64,000 bases of DNA. Origin: Isochrysis galbana. Lineage: Eukaryota; Haptophyta; Isochrysidales; Isochrysidaceae. The notes beneath the pieces are model-generated. The model did not search any database. It had not been told where the DNA came from and saw only the letters and a program-made list of their open reading frames with translations. A program made the translations under genes and the position numbers. Location: assembly GCA_018136815.1 (NCBI GenBank), contig CM030942.1:177976-241975 (forward strand), in the 5' to 3' direction. Positions 51,831 to 61,836 of the stretch are shown piece after piece (within the stretch, counting starts at the first letter, position 1; the number at the start of each line of letters is the position of its first letter).

Positions 51831-52511
51831 CAGACGCTTTTCCGCCTTCCAAACTGTCTTGAGCATTTGCATACTACCGATGACCCCCACAGTTGAATCC
51901 TTGAAGTGCTCCTTGCAGTGCTCCCACTTGATCTTCCAGGTGGACTTGTTCACGTGCGTGATGCGGTTCTGTTCGCATGCTCCAGGTGCGCGTGAAGTTG
52001 AAGAAGGATCTCCAGGTTGCTGCTCACCCTGATCCATCACTTGGCGGACGTAGGCGGCCAGCAGCCTGGTGTGATTGTGCTGTTTGGACACCTGGTTGGA
52101 CCCGACAAACTGCTCTGGTATCTCAAGATCCCCCGGCACGCCGGCGACGGTCTCCACCATTGCCTTCACCCGCTTGAAGGCGCTCGCCGAGCAGCCGTAC
52201 AGAACTGCAGTACTGTGCACGCACAGGCTCACGCTGCTAGCAACACCCAAGGGTACGATGACTTCGGTGAACCCGTTCTTGGAGCGGTCATAAGCAGGCC
52301 GCAGAATGCCTTCGAGGACCCGTGTCGGGCTGCCGCCCATCTTGAGCATCTGCATGTTGAAGTGATGCCTGCAGCTCAGCACGTTGAGGACCGACAAGCC
52401 TGCCAAGCAGTCGCCATTGCTGCAGCTGGACGGGCACAGATAGGTCAGGGCAGCTTCGATCGACGACGACGCCGTGTTATCCTTGAGTTGTGTGGAAGAG
52501 CCCTGCCCAGG
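51822..52511 (-). CDS. Possible last exon of a transposon-type protein
   Basis: The minus frame is open for 230 codons from a plausible acceptor (GTTTGCCTAG at 52512-52521) to a stop at 51822. The residues include LTYLCPSSCSNGDCLAG, HHFNMQMLKMGG, then VASSVSLCVHSTAVLYGCSA and ITHVNKSTWKIKWEHCKEHF. The C-x3-C-x4-C opening followed by an R..H/Y segment and a VC...LYG motif recalls N-terminal regions of multi-copy, transposon-related proteins. I cannot name the superfamily. It has no ATG near its start, so an upstream exon is needed. The stop lies where a SINE-like repeat end joins. Confidence 0.35.
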   Translation of the reverse strand, partial: PGQGSSTQLKDNTASSSIEAALTYLCPSSCSNGDCLAGLSVLNVLSCRHHFNMQMLKMGGSPTRVLEGILRPAYDRSKNGFTEVIVPLGVASSVSLCVHSTAVLYGCSASAFKRVKAMVETVAGVPGDLEIPEQFVGSNQVSKQHNHTRLLAAYVRQVMDQGEQQPGDPSSTSRAPGACEQNRITHVNKSTWKIKWEHCKEHFKDSTVGVIGSMQMLKTVWKAEKRLKE

Positions 52512-52946
52512 CTAGGCAAACTCCGCAGACCACAGACTAGACGAGTTTGACTGCCACCTGCGCAGTGCACGCCACGACTCCTTCGTGACGATTCGGCGCG
52601 AACTGTGCAGATGCACTTTCCGACTATCCGGACAAGGGGTGAGACGAGAAACGTCTTGAAGAACGGGGGGAACGGTTGACCTCGCAGCCCAGACTTCATC
52701 CCCTTCTCCCATGCCCACTTCCTGCTCTGATTCGCAGGGTGAGCACTCTGCAAAGCAGTCTTGTGAAGGTGCAACAGACACGTCAGCGGACGGCGGCGGG
52801 CTTTGGAGAGCAACAAGCAACAAGCTGGCACGAGACAAGAGCAGACCGGGCTGCAAGCCAAGTTACCGAAGCATCTATGGCCTTCCTTTTGCGCCGACGC
52901 TCGCTGCTCATAAGGTTTGAGATTATCGGAGCACGTGCACTCGTCC
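52512..52946. other. Spacer before repeat A copy 2
   Basis: A + frame beginning near 52878 (MAFLLRRRSLLIRFE) runs into repeat A in the same frame used by copy 1. Otherwise nothing is recognised. Confidence 0.3.
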
Positions 52947-53416
52947 CGCTGCCACTGCAGCTCGACGCAGGCGTTGGCACACCTGCAGCAGCACATGCAT
53001 CCATGCCACCGCTCGTGCAGGCGTCTCGATCGGCGTCCGCTATGCGCATTCCGCCCTCCCCGTTCATCGATGGCGTTTCTGCGCCACTGCTGAAGTCGGG
53101 CGTGCAAAGGGCCACCTCTGCTGCCCCGGCAGCATCCGGGCCGTTCGTCGCTGCAGCACTCTCGCAAGCTGCACCACTCCCGCAACACTGGGAATGCGTG
53201 ACGCTAAGCCTTCGCCTTCTGAAGGAGCCCAGCCGGAGAGCGCCTGACTCACCACTGGTTGCCAAATCTGCGACACCACTGACTTCGGGCGCTCGACTGG
53301 CGACCTCTACGGCCTCAGCAGCATCCTCGCAGTTTGTCGCTGCAGCACTCCAGCAACCCCGGGAGTGCGCAACGCTACCCCTTCGCCGTCTGAAGGAGCC
53401 TAGGCCCGAGACATGA
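52878..53416 (+). CDS. Hypothetical protein sharing the repeat A module
   Basis: From the ATG at 52878 a 179-residue frame opens with a short basic segment and then enters the repeat A module. The module's two internal Ala/Ser-rich repeats and LKEP endings are as in the protein ending at 5371. The frame is open upstream to 52676. Because the upstream sequence is unrelated to copy 1, the shared part behaves as a movable module. No function is recognised, and expression is uncertain. Confidence 0.25.
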
Positions 53417-53594
53417 CCATTAATGCAAGCCGGGGCGCTCAGATGACCCGCCCGCCCGCCCCCGGGCTCTGCCGGGGTCTCTGCAGGGCCTGCTGGGACA
53501 TCTTCACCTGCGTCTTCACCTGCGTCGGCGTGCGGCATCGGCCAGCGGCTCAGTGCAGCCGCCGATATTCCCAGTTGAAATTATTTTTTATTTA
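52947..53594. repeat. Dispersed repeat A, copy 2 (648 bp)
   Basis: It is gap-free and about 99 percent identical to 4902-5549. The right end reads ATTCCCAGTTGAAATTATT plus a T-rich run and is followed at once by a GGAGTACTC box. Confidence 0.9.
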
Positions 53595-53599
53595 GAGTG

Positions 53600-53656
53600 G
53601 AGTACTCTAGAAGCGCCACCACACACATACTCTATGTACCTGGTTTAAAAGTACTC
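53600..53656 (+). promoter_or_regulatory. Candidate AGTACTC boxes upstream of the ZPR1-like gene
   Basis: GAGTACTC at 53600-53607 and TTTAAAAGTACTC ending at 53656 lie about 330-380 bp before the ATG. They match the boxes before biotin-protein ligase. Confidence 0.3.
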
Positions 53657-53689
53657 TCTCTCTCAGACCACGACGAGAAGCTGTTCGGG

Positions 53690-53925
53690 CGGGGGGCGAG
53701 TTGGGGGATAGAGAGAAGGGAGGAAGAGAGGGGGGGGTGGGGGGGAGGGGGGGCTCGTACAGAACTGCGAGACGGCGATTCAATAAGAGAGAGGGACGAT
53801 TCAAAAATAGGAGAATCGGAGGAGATGGGACTCCGCGGAGTACAGTGGGAAGGACAGAAAATATTTATGAAGAGAGGGTCTGTGTGCCGCAGAGAGAGAG
53901 GGAGAGGGGGAGAGGGAGAGAGAGG

Positions 53926-53964
<39 letters not shown>

Positions 53965-53972
53965 AGGGAGGG
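53690..53972. repeat. Purine tract upstream of the ZPR1-like gene
   Basis: The G- and GA-rich + strand includes a clean GA run at about 53930-53957 and ends roughly 10 bp before the ATG at 53982. Confidence 0.85.
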
Positions 53973-53981
53973 CCGTGAAGC

Positions 53982-55376
53982 ATGTCTGCCGCTGCTCCCG
54001 CGCCTCGCCCGGAGGCGGAGGGTTGGATGTCTCGCTTAGGCGGTGGCCATCAGGAGGTCGACCGCATCATGGACGAGCTCGAGTCCATCTATAACTCTCA
54101 GCCGACAGAGGTCAGCAAGGAGCTGAGGGAAAAGGGGAAGGAGAGGGTGGGTGGGTGGTGGGTGGAGTTAGCAGGGTGATGGGGGGTGGGGGTGGGGGGA
54201 GGGGGAAGGTGGAGAAGGGGAAGGTGGAGGAGGGCGGGGAAGGCGGAGCGAAGGGGGGGGGGGGAGGAGGGGGGGGAAGGGAAGGCGGTTAGGCGTAGCC
54301 AGCGGATTCTCACACAAGCTCCCTCAGTCCGTAGCCCCACTTGTGCGCGCGTACCTGGGGAAGGGTGGAAAGCGTACCCATTCTGCCATCACATCCTTCT
54401 GTGATTTGTCATATACCGCTCTCCCGTGCCTGCGACCATCCGAAGGAGGGGGGATCTATGCGGTGCCATGTCATCCGCCCTCTTAGCCCCCCACCGATTT
54501 GATTGCGCGTGTACTCATGCGGACGCATGCCTTGAAAGAGGGGCATGGAGGGGGATTGGGGAGAAGGTGTGCATACGACTCCCTCCCCTCTCCGACTCTC
54601 ATTCTTCGCATCATCTCTCCCTTCCAAGGTTGCGGTCGGCACGAGCCTTCTTGTCTGCCAGCACAGCCTACAACGCCTTTCTCACACGCGACGTGCCCAC
54701 CCCGTCTTTCCACCAGTGGCTTGCGGCCGAACCGATTGCGAGCATGGTCTGCAGGGAGGGCTATGAGGATGAGGACGAGTTTGAAGACGCCATCGGCGGA
54801 TCGTGGGAGGAGTTTCTCAAGGCCATGCCGCACATCGAGCTGCGCAAGGGCGAACGAGGCAATCTTGAGTTCAAGGTACTGAAGCCCGACCCCAACTCGC
54901 CGCCGAGAGAGCTCAAGCTGCGCGTCGAGACCCGCCAAGACCTCTGGCGCGTGCTCTTCAAGGCTCCGGAGGCGAGCATTCGGTTTCCGTCGATGGAGTT
55001 CGAGATCGGCACGGATCACAAGCGGCGCATTGACTCACTGTATAACTACATCACGTCCGCCGAATGGAACTTGTCGTCTCATATCCGGGGGCGGACCGAC
55101 CTATCGTCCGCGCACGTCGCCGCCATCGCGGAGACGGTCGACCAGCTCAACCAGATGCTTGACTGCGAGGAGCCATTCGACATTGTCGTGCACGACCCTA
55201 CAGGTGCCTGCATTTTCAAGCCATGGACCGGCGTGAAGATCAAGGAGCTTGCGTCGGCCGAGCAGGCTCGCCCACCCGCTGAGCCCGCAGTTACGACGGC
55301 AGCTGATTTGACAGCGGATGAGGAGGCCGAGGCGCTTGCGCGCGAGTTGGCAGAGCTAAAGGCGGAGACTGAGTGA
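53982..55376 (+). CDS. ZPR1-like protein without visible zinc ribbon
   Basis: Exon 1 starts at 53982 and reads MSAAAPAPRPEAEGWMSRLG through DELESIYNSQPTE, with a likely donor near 54112 (GAG/GTCAGC) or slightly later. Exon 2 begins between about 54630 and 54670 and runs to 55376; the acceptor is unresolved. The intervening 540 bp is G-rich and non-coding. Exon 2 shows VETRQDLWRVLFKAPEASIR, FPSMEFEIGTDHKRRIDSLY and EEPFDIVVHDPTGACIF. These resemble the beta domain of ZPR1, where IPELELEI, a GxxTTVEGLL helix and an LDDPxGNS strand occur. ZPR1 binds elongation factor 1A and acts in its folding. No Cys4 zinc ribbon is visible, so this may be a divergent relative. The C-terminus is an acidic helix. 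Confidence 0.5.
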
Positions 55377-56309
55377 CGTAGCGCTTTATCGTCCAGCAGA
55401 AAAACTAGGGGATGAGTGGTAGGCAAGATTAAAGTGGTCACGAAGCCGAGAATTACTCCTAGCGACGCTTTATGGGGCGAGCTGAAGGCATCGCCCTTCT
55501 AGATATTCATCCCAGTGCGCTGCACTGCATCTCTTGCAATCTACTTGTAACAAGGGCCTGGAGCACACTTCTACGGACATCCCAATGCACGAAGCAGGCA
55601 CGTAGCCTTATGTGCGGTGCGATCGCGTGCATGCAGCCGCAAGCCGAACTAGGGCCGCCCATCACATGCAGCATGCAATCTCGGCATGTGCACATACTGG
55701 ATCCCAAGCTAGCATGTGTATTACTCAGAGTGTGCGCTAGATGCGCTCGTGCGCTCGTGCGCTAGAAGCGCTTTCACTTCGCCCACGGTCCGCTAGCCGA
55801 GCAATGTGGTCTACTAGCTACGCTGAAGTGCTATATAGTAGCTGCACGTTGCAGCCCAATGGCCCACGCCTCTCAGCTATTCGTGGTAGGTGATGCTAGT
55901 GATAGATAGTTGTGGGCAGTCGTTGCTATTTGTATAGTCTAGTGTAAGTATAAGTAGTAAATGGGCAACAGTTGATGGTCGCTACGCTGTCGCATCCGCG
56001 ATCGATCCTCGATCCTCAAGACCAGAAGCGTTCATTTACCCCCATCCCTGCTAGCACCTTCCGTTGTCACCTGGAGGCTGGAGGTAACTTGACTCAACTT
56101 GACACTTCACGCGTATGTTGAAAGACACACACGTGGTCTTACTCCATTCACTCGATTTGGGGCAGGGTCGATATCTGATTGAAACCACGATCTCTCCCAG
56201 AACTCGTATGTCGTATGGCGTACTATTTTTTGCAGCTGATTGTCACCGTACGCGTATGCTATAACGTTATGTACGAAAACGCTATGCGGGCACAAACAGT
56301 CGGCGTATT
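55377..56309. other. Intergenic, no gene recognised
   Basis: A GCGCTCGTGCGCT palindromic word repeats near 55743-55765. No coding frame is supported. Confidence 0.4.
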
Positions 56310-57124
56310 CGATGTTTGTCAAGGTGGGGCAGTTGGCTACAAGCCAAGTGGATACTAAATTACCTCAACGCAAGAAAGGCAACTTGGAAACGCGCGCTAG
56401 ACGCATGGTTCTGCCGCACCGGGTTGGGCCGAGGCGCGGTCTTCTCCACAACCCCCCCCGCCACCCTTACACGCAGCCTCAGAGGCAACCCGGCACTTCC
56501 AACATTCTGGAAGGACGCGCTAAGCACCTTCAGGACGCTCGACATTCAGCGCTCACACCTATCGACAGAGGGTGCTCTCTCGCAACCGCTATGGTGCAAC
56601 CCGCACGAACAACCACCACGCATGCGCGCCACGTGGATGAGCCTATGGCAATCCCTCCACACGCACGTCGTGCACAACGTGTACAAAAACAACGACCCTG
56701 ATACACCCTACACAAAAGAAGACTGCGCTCAATACCTCGACCACCTTCCGGAAATATTCGAACACGCAGGCAGCAAAATAACAAAAGAAACCTTCTTGGA
56801 CTCATGGACGACAATAGTACAACACGCATCGAGCCTCCTCGAAAAAGCAAAGCTGAACCCGACACCCGAAACTAACCCGACAAGGCCAAACGATAACAAT
56901 GCGTGTGACAAGGAGGCTGACATCGAAGCCCCGCCGGAAATCAGGGTGTCCGATAACGAAACATACATCACTAAAATGGACAACATATGGATCCACACCA
57001 ACACAAACTACCTAGGAGAACCGGCTGACCTAGCGCGAGTCGCGACCCCAGAAGAAACCCGACAATACCATTCCCCCGCTAGGTGGGGAGAAGGACTCAA
57101 AGGCCCAAAATACATGGAGTACCC
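56310..57124 (+). mobile_element. LINE, 5'-truncated, upstream part
   Basis: The + frame 56316-57149 encodes KWILNYLNARKATWKRALDA, FCRTGLGRGAVFS and so on, closely parallel to the LINE at 35448-37121. The two copies agree residue for residue over most of this length. The LINE sequence ends at PIADEC (about 57124), where a SINE-like repeat begins. The reverse transcriptase is absent. Confidence 0.85.
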
Positions 57125-57906
57125 GATTGCGGACGAGTGCGGGCCGTGATTCGCACTCCCACGCCCTGCGTGGGCCTGCCCTCGAGCTGACCCCCCCCCC
57201 TTCCCTGGTCGCCAGGCAGACAGATGCCTCTGGGCGGCTCCCATGGCCAGCGAGGCAAGCGTGGGAGAGGCAGGGGGGGCCAGGGGCTGAGCCCCAGCCT
57301 CCACTGCCCCCTGAGCTGCCCTTGCTGGCCCTCTGGGAGCTCCCAAAGGCCCTCTGAGAGCAGGCCGTGGCGCGCCGCATGGCGACGCGCCGCAGGGAGA
57401 GGGGTGGAGGAGAATGGAGAGGGGGAGAGGGGGGGATTTGCACCCCCCCCGATGGAGTGCGGTAAGAAACGGGCCCCGTTTGCGTTAGCAAACGGGCGAA
57501 GGGGGGCGGCTGGCGACAGGAGGGGGAGAAGAAGGGAGTGGCTCAAGACGTCCTTGTGGCAGGTATAGGGGGGCGCAGCCTTTTATTTCTTCGAGGACTG
57601 CTCGCGGCGCGAGCTGTAAGGGCCGTTCCGCTTCTCGACGAGAGGTCCCTCCCCCCCCCCCCCGGTGCTTTTTCCCGGAGAGTCGGCCGGCGTCGACCGG
57701 TCCGCCTCAATGGGTTTTCCCTCATTTTAACTTGTGGGGAGTTAGAATGGGAGCCGGGGGCATGCGAGGGGGGAGATTTGGAGGGGTGCATAGGAGTATG
57801 TATCTGTGTCAACAGCACGCGCCAAGGTGTACGGGCAGGTGCGCTGAGGGCTGTCGTGTTGGTACCGGGCTAGTGGGAGTAGTGGAGTAGTGGTACTAAC
57901 GCTCAG
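57125..57906 (+). repeat. SINE-like repeat inside the LINE
   Basis: The segment 57130-57595 matches 12670-13187, and the end (about 57830-57906) matches 51772-51825. It has a poly-C run at 57650 before GGTGCTTTTT. No clean target duplication flanks it. Comparison with the other LINE shows that about 70 codons of LINE sequence are missing at the junction, so the insertion came with a deletion. Confidence 0.8.
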
Positions 57907-58751
57907 ATGTTTTATAGGAGAATAGCCACGGCGAACCGGTTCGCTGACGATCCGACGTGCCGCTTTTGTGGTATAGCCCCCGAAAGCTCCACCCACATAG
58001 CCACGTGCATCGCGACGGCGCCCATCTTCGAATTCATAGAAGGGCTTCTGGGGACAAATCTGAGGCCGGGCTCCGAGATAGCCCAACGTCTCTTTTGCTA
58101 CCAGGTAGACAGACCGCATCCCTCCTCGGGGTACTTAGGTATCCTGGCGTGGAGACACATCCTCACGGACTTTTATAACATCCAATATGGCAACGCGGAC
58201 GGTAGGTCCGTTAGAACAATCTTGAGAGCGATCCTTACGAGGTACCACTTATTAGTAACGGCGAAGGTCGGTTTCTTTCAAAGGTTAAAAAAACAGCGCG
58301 AGAACATGGGGCTACACGCCCCGAGCAACAAACATATCCGGAAAATGATAAGCCCCCTGTATACTATAGACAAGGATTTCAACCTAGGAGCATCAGAAGA
58401 CCTCTTGCAGGCGGCGAGAGGACTGGACATAAGAAACATCACCTAGGGTAGCCAAATCTCTTAATAGGAACCGCACCGGATACCAATAAGGACCTCACGC
58501 TATATTAATGAGGAAAAACCCGAGCCGAATCTAGATCAAGAGACGAGCCACAATCTCCCACCCCCTTCTCTCCAACTCCCGGCCGAAGCAGCGCGCGCGG
58601 CCTCCCTGGAACCAGCTTCTCCGCCAGAGAGGGAACTGGGGAAGGGGAAGGGGGTTGTTTAGGGGTTAAGGTTGGGTAGTAGGGAGGTACACTAGCAAGC
58701 TGCCTCACGCCGTGTACGTAGCGGGAATTTTTAAGAAGATTTTTTTTTATG
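57907..58751 (+). mobile_element. LINE, downstream part and 3' tail
   Basis: The + frame to 58446 resumes with RRIATANRFADDPTCRFCG, matching RRLGTRNRFAAATTTRCRLC at the other copy. It contains the CRFC...HIATC zinc knuckle (C-x2-C-x8-H-x3-C) and ILAWRHILTDFYNI, then a C-terminal tail. A 3' untranslated region of about 300 bp ends GCGGGAATTTTTAAGAAGA plus a T run at about 58745, like the tail at 35111-35138. Confidence 0.85.
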
Positions 58752-59410
58752 GTCTCCCACGGACACTTATGGTCTCGGACCGACGGCCGTTGAACGAAAA
58801 GGACCGAGGGGGGGGGGCGAAAGGGGAGTGAGGGAAGGGCAAGGGCGTTGTCAGAGGTAGTCCCCAGCGCGAGGGACGAGGGGTGGCAAAGTAGTAGGCA
58901 TCTTCAAGAATATATATCTTTTCCACGGATCGCGACCTTCATCCTTCATGATCGCAAATGCATGCCGCTGGGGGGCGCGCTCGGACGCCCCGCCCCCGCG
59001 CTCTGCCGGAGTCCTTTCAGGGCCTGTGGGGGCATCTTCACCTGCATCCGCGCCTTCGTGCAGCATTGGCCAGCGGCAGCGGCTCAGTGAAGGTGCCCAT
59101 ATTCCCAGTTACTAATAGTTACGATTAGTTTTATTTCTAGCGTCTAGCGCCATCCTCGAACGAACATACAACAGTATTGCAGTACAAGCCCTGAACGAAT
59201 GGCACGGGCAGCTTGCTTCGCATCGGCACGCGAGAGCTGGCGCCGAAAGCGCGCACGAGCAGGAGCCAACGGCACAAGTACCCTATTCCACGGGGGACGT
59301 CCAGCAATCGTAGCCAATATCTTTTCCGAACACCAAGCACGCAAGACGGAAACGAGGCGGACGCTCTCTCCTAGAAATGAAGAGCACTCGCCGCGACCTC
59401 CTCACGCATC
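58752..59410. repeat. Diverged repeat A end; otherwise no gene
   Basis: About 58975-59120 follows the right end of repeat A: GCGCTCTGCCGGAGTC, GGGGCATCTTCACCTGC, CAGCGGCTCAGTG, then ATATTCCCAGTT. It is clearly older than the copies at 5549 and 53594. The remainder has no recognised feature. Confidence 0.65.
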
Positions 59411-60775
59411 TTAACACACGGACGCCCGAGCGGCAAAGGATGCGGCTTCCTCGCGAACATCTGCCGCTGAGGGGCGACGCTCCTCGTAGCGCGAGAGCAT
59501 TCGGCGAGCCAGCGCACTCGCCTCCGCAAGCGGGCCAGCTGCTGCTTGCGAGCACTTCTCGTCCTGCACGTCGGCGCTGGGAGCCATGAGACACATCACC
59601 ACCCTTGCGCGTTCCATCGCGGTGCTGAATGCACCAAAGAGCTCGGCAAGCACAACGCCCAGGCTAAACACATCCGAGCTGGGCATCGCGACGGCGGTGG
59701 ACGAGTGGCGCTCGGGCGCAGCATATGCGCGTGTACCGCCCAAGGTGGCTGACGAGCCGCAACGCACGCAGCAGCCAAAATCGGCGAGCTTCGTCTGGCC
59801 CGTGCGGACGCAGCAGAAGAGGTTGGTCGGCTTCACATCGTTGTGGACCCAGCCAGCCGCATGGACTGCCTCGAGTCCAGCGGCCGCCCCCTCCACCCAA
59901 CGCCAACGTGTGGACTGCGCCACACCGGAGAGCGTGTCGGTCGCCAGCCAGTGGGCGAGCGTGGGGAACGTCACCAACTCCATCTGCAGGAAGAGCCACG
60001 CCCCAGCGCCCTGGGTCAGCGACAGCGTGGCGCCAAGGGTGTCGCCGAGTAGCGCAGCTGCGCGGCGCGGGCCGAGCCGCCAGCCTGGCAGCGAGGTCAT
60101 CGCCGTGTCCACGAGGTCATCACTGCTCTCGCTGCCCTCAGAGGAGGATTCGGATTCGTCTGAGGCTGACGCCTTGAGAAAGAGACCGCGCGCGTCAATC
60201 CTACCAAACGGCTCGCCTGTGGTGGCGGCACCCTCTGAGGCATCGCACAGGCGATTCGAGAGATCGGAGATCCACTCGCCGCTGGCCTCAACCCACGCCC
60301 CACAGTAGCCGACGAGGTTGGGCGAGGCGGGCATCGAGGCCATCGCTCGGACCTCGCCCAGCGCAGCAGCATCGACGTCGGCCGGCCATGCGACCATCTT
60401 GATGGCGAACCGCGTGGCGGGATCCTCTTTGAGGCTAGCGGCTACAACAATCCCAAAGGCCCCGCGCCCGAGCACCCGCTCCGGTACAAAGTCCCGCAGC
60501 AGACGTGGCAGCACCCTAGGCGGCGCGTGCTGCAGCTGGTGCGCGGCGTGCTTGATCGGCTCTCCGCGGCTTGCTCGGGGCGCTCCAGAGTTGCTCCCCT
60601 GCCTCCATGCGCGGTACTCTGCGCGAAGGCTCAGATCAGCCTCTCCGACACTCCGTGTGGCAGGAGCAGCCTCCCTCCCCCCAAGCTGCTGCGCTGCGAG
60701 CGAGAGGCTGCGAGCGGCGAGAGAGCCGACGACGCCCGAGTTGGCATAGGCGCCACGGTAGAAGGTGCGGTGCAT
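59411..60775 (-). CDS. Protein kinase with an insert in the N-lobe
   Basis: The single-exon, 454-residue protein begins with a basic region of about 95 residues. The kinase domain shows VLGRGAFGIVVAA (glycine loop near residue 103), FAIKMV (ATP-binding lysine), VHNDVKPTNLF with the catalytic Asp313, DFG at Asp332, GTRAYAAPE and SDVFSLGVVLAELF. The usual HRD is HND (His311-Asn312-Asp313), so the activation-loop arginine is missing, as in non-RD kinases. Between the strands of the N-lobe an insert of about 90 residues contains a Ser/Asp/Glu-rich run (SDESESSSEGSESSDD). Such an insert recalls eIF2-alpha kinases, but the core is too diverged to assign. The ATG at 60775 is preferred; the frame upstream begins with GTG. 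Confidence 0.82.
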   Translation of the reverse strand: MHRTFYRGAYANSGVVGSLAARSLSLAAQQLGGREAAPATRSVGEADLSLRAEYRAWRQGSNSGAPRASRGEPIKHAAHQLQHAPPRVLPRLLRDFVPERVLGRGAFGIVVAASLKEDPATRFAIKMVAWPADVDAAALGEVRAMASMPASPNLVGYCGAWVEASGEWISDLSNRLCDASEGAATTGEPFGRIDARGLFLKASASDESESSSEGSESSDDLVDTAMTSLPGWRLGPRRAAALLGDTLGATLSLTQGAGAWLFLQMELVTFPTLAHWLATDTLSGVAQSTRWRWVEGAAAGLEAVHAAGWVHNDVKPTNLFCCVRTGQTKLADFGCCVRCGSSATLGGTRAYAAPERHSSTAVAMPSSDVFSLGVVLAELFGAFSTAMERARVVMCLMAPSADVQDEKCSQAAAGPLAEASALARRMLSRYEERRPSAADVREEAASFAARASVC

Positions 60776-61836
60776 CGCGGGCGGGGCGGCGGAGAGCCAC
60801 CTCCTCCCCCCACCCACCCCCTCGCTGCTGTGAGTCCTCCCCCCGCCGGCCGCCGCACGCCCCCCCCCCCCCCCCTCCCCCCCTTTCCCCTTTTCCCTCT
60901 CGAGGAGGGGCGGTCAAAGAGACCCTCCCGGGGGAAGGGGGAAGGGGGGGAGGGGGAAGGGGCGGGGGGGGGAGGGGGGGGGGAGGGGGAGGGAGGGGGG
61001 GGGGGACGGGGGGGGGCGGGGGGGGGGGAGGGGGGGGGAGGGGGGGGGGGCGGGGGGGGGGGGGGGGAGGGGGGGGGGGGGGGGCGGGAGGGAAAGAGAG
61101 AGGGGGGAGGGGGGGGGGGGGCGTGCGGCGGCCGGCGGGGGGAGGGGAGGGGACCGGACCTTTCTCGAGGCGTTCTGCCGTCGGGAGGGCGGCGGCCTCT
61201 GCCGTGACACAGCCCTACGTACCCAGTAAAGGTGGCCGGGGGCTCCACGCACCAAAAACAAAACGCTTCTCTATGCGCCGCCCCGATGGAGATGGAGGCG
61301 CGCGCCGCGCGCAGCTGGATGCAGCCTAGCGCAACGTCATTACAGGACGTACAATCTGGCACACAACCAGCGGGATTGTAATGTGCGCTGCAACTACGCT
61401 TGGTGCCGCCGCGACCCGATCGCTTGGGGTCTCCGCAAGGATACCAATTTGGGAATCGCTCGGCGCGCTCGCCAGGCGCCCGAGCTCTTGCTGACCCCAC
61501 GGCTGTCGGGCGCTGTTTAGTGGGTTGTCAGGGCAAACCTGGGCACCCAAAGCAGGGAGATGATAGGGGAGACTCTCAGGGGGAGGGGGGCGGACTGTGG
61601 CGAGGCTTTGGCCGTCGTTGATAATGAGGCGGCAATGAGGCGAACATTTTCCGTTGTCTTCCCCTCTCTCCCAAGACTACACGGTAGTCTTGAAGACTAC
61701 GCGTTTGCGCAACCGCTGTCCTCTCTCTTCTCTCCCTCTGTCTCATCTCTCGTCCCACGCAAATCCCGTTTACGTTTTTCGTTTTACGGATTACAGTGAA
61801 TGTGCGCTTAACGTTTGATAGCAGGCTGTGGGAAAT
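60776..61836. repeat. Extreme poly-G region and spacer
   Basis: From about 60900 to 61140 the + strand is nearly all G with rare A and C, after a C-rich run at 60860-60885. This is upstream of the kinase and is C-rich on its coding strand. The long open frames across it are artefacts of composition. From 61145 to 61836 no gene is recognised. Confidence 0.8.

Noticed and set aside
60700-61330. Gly-rich open frames across the poly-G region
   Set aside because: Composition artefact; they overlap the kinase start and carry no motif.
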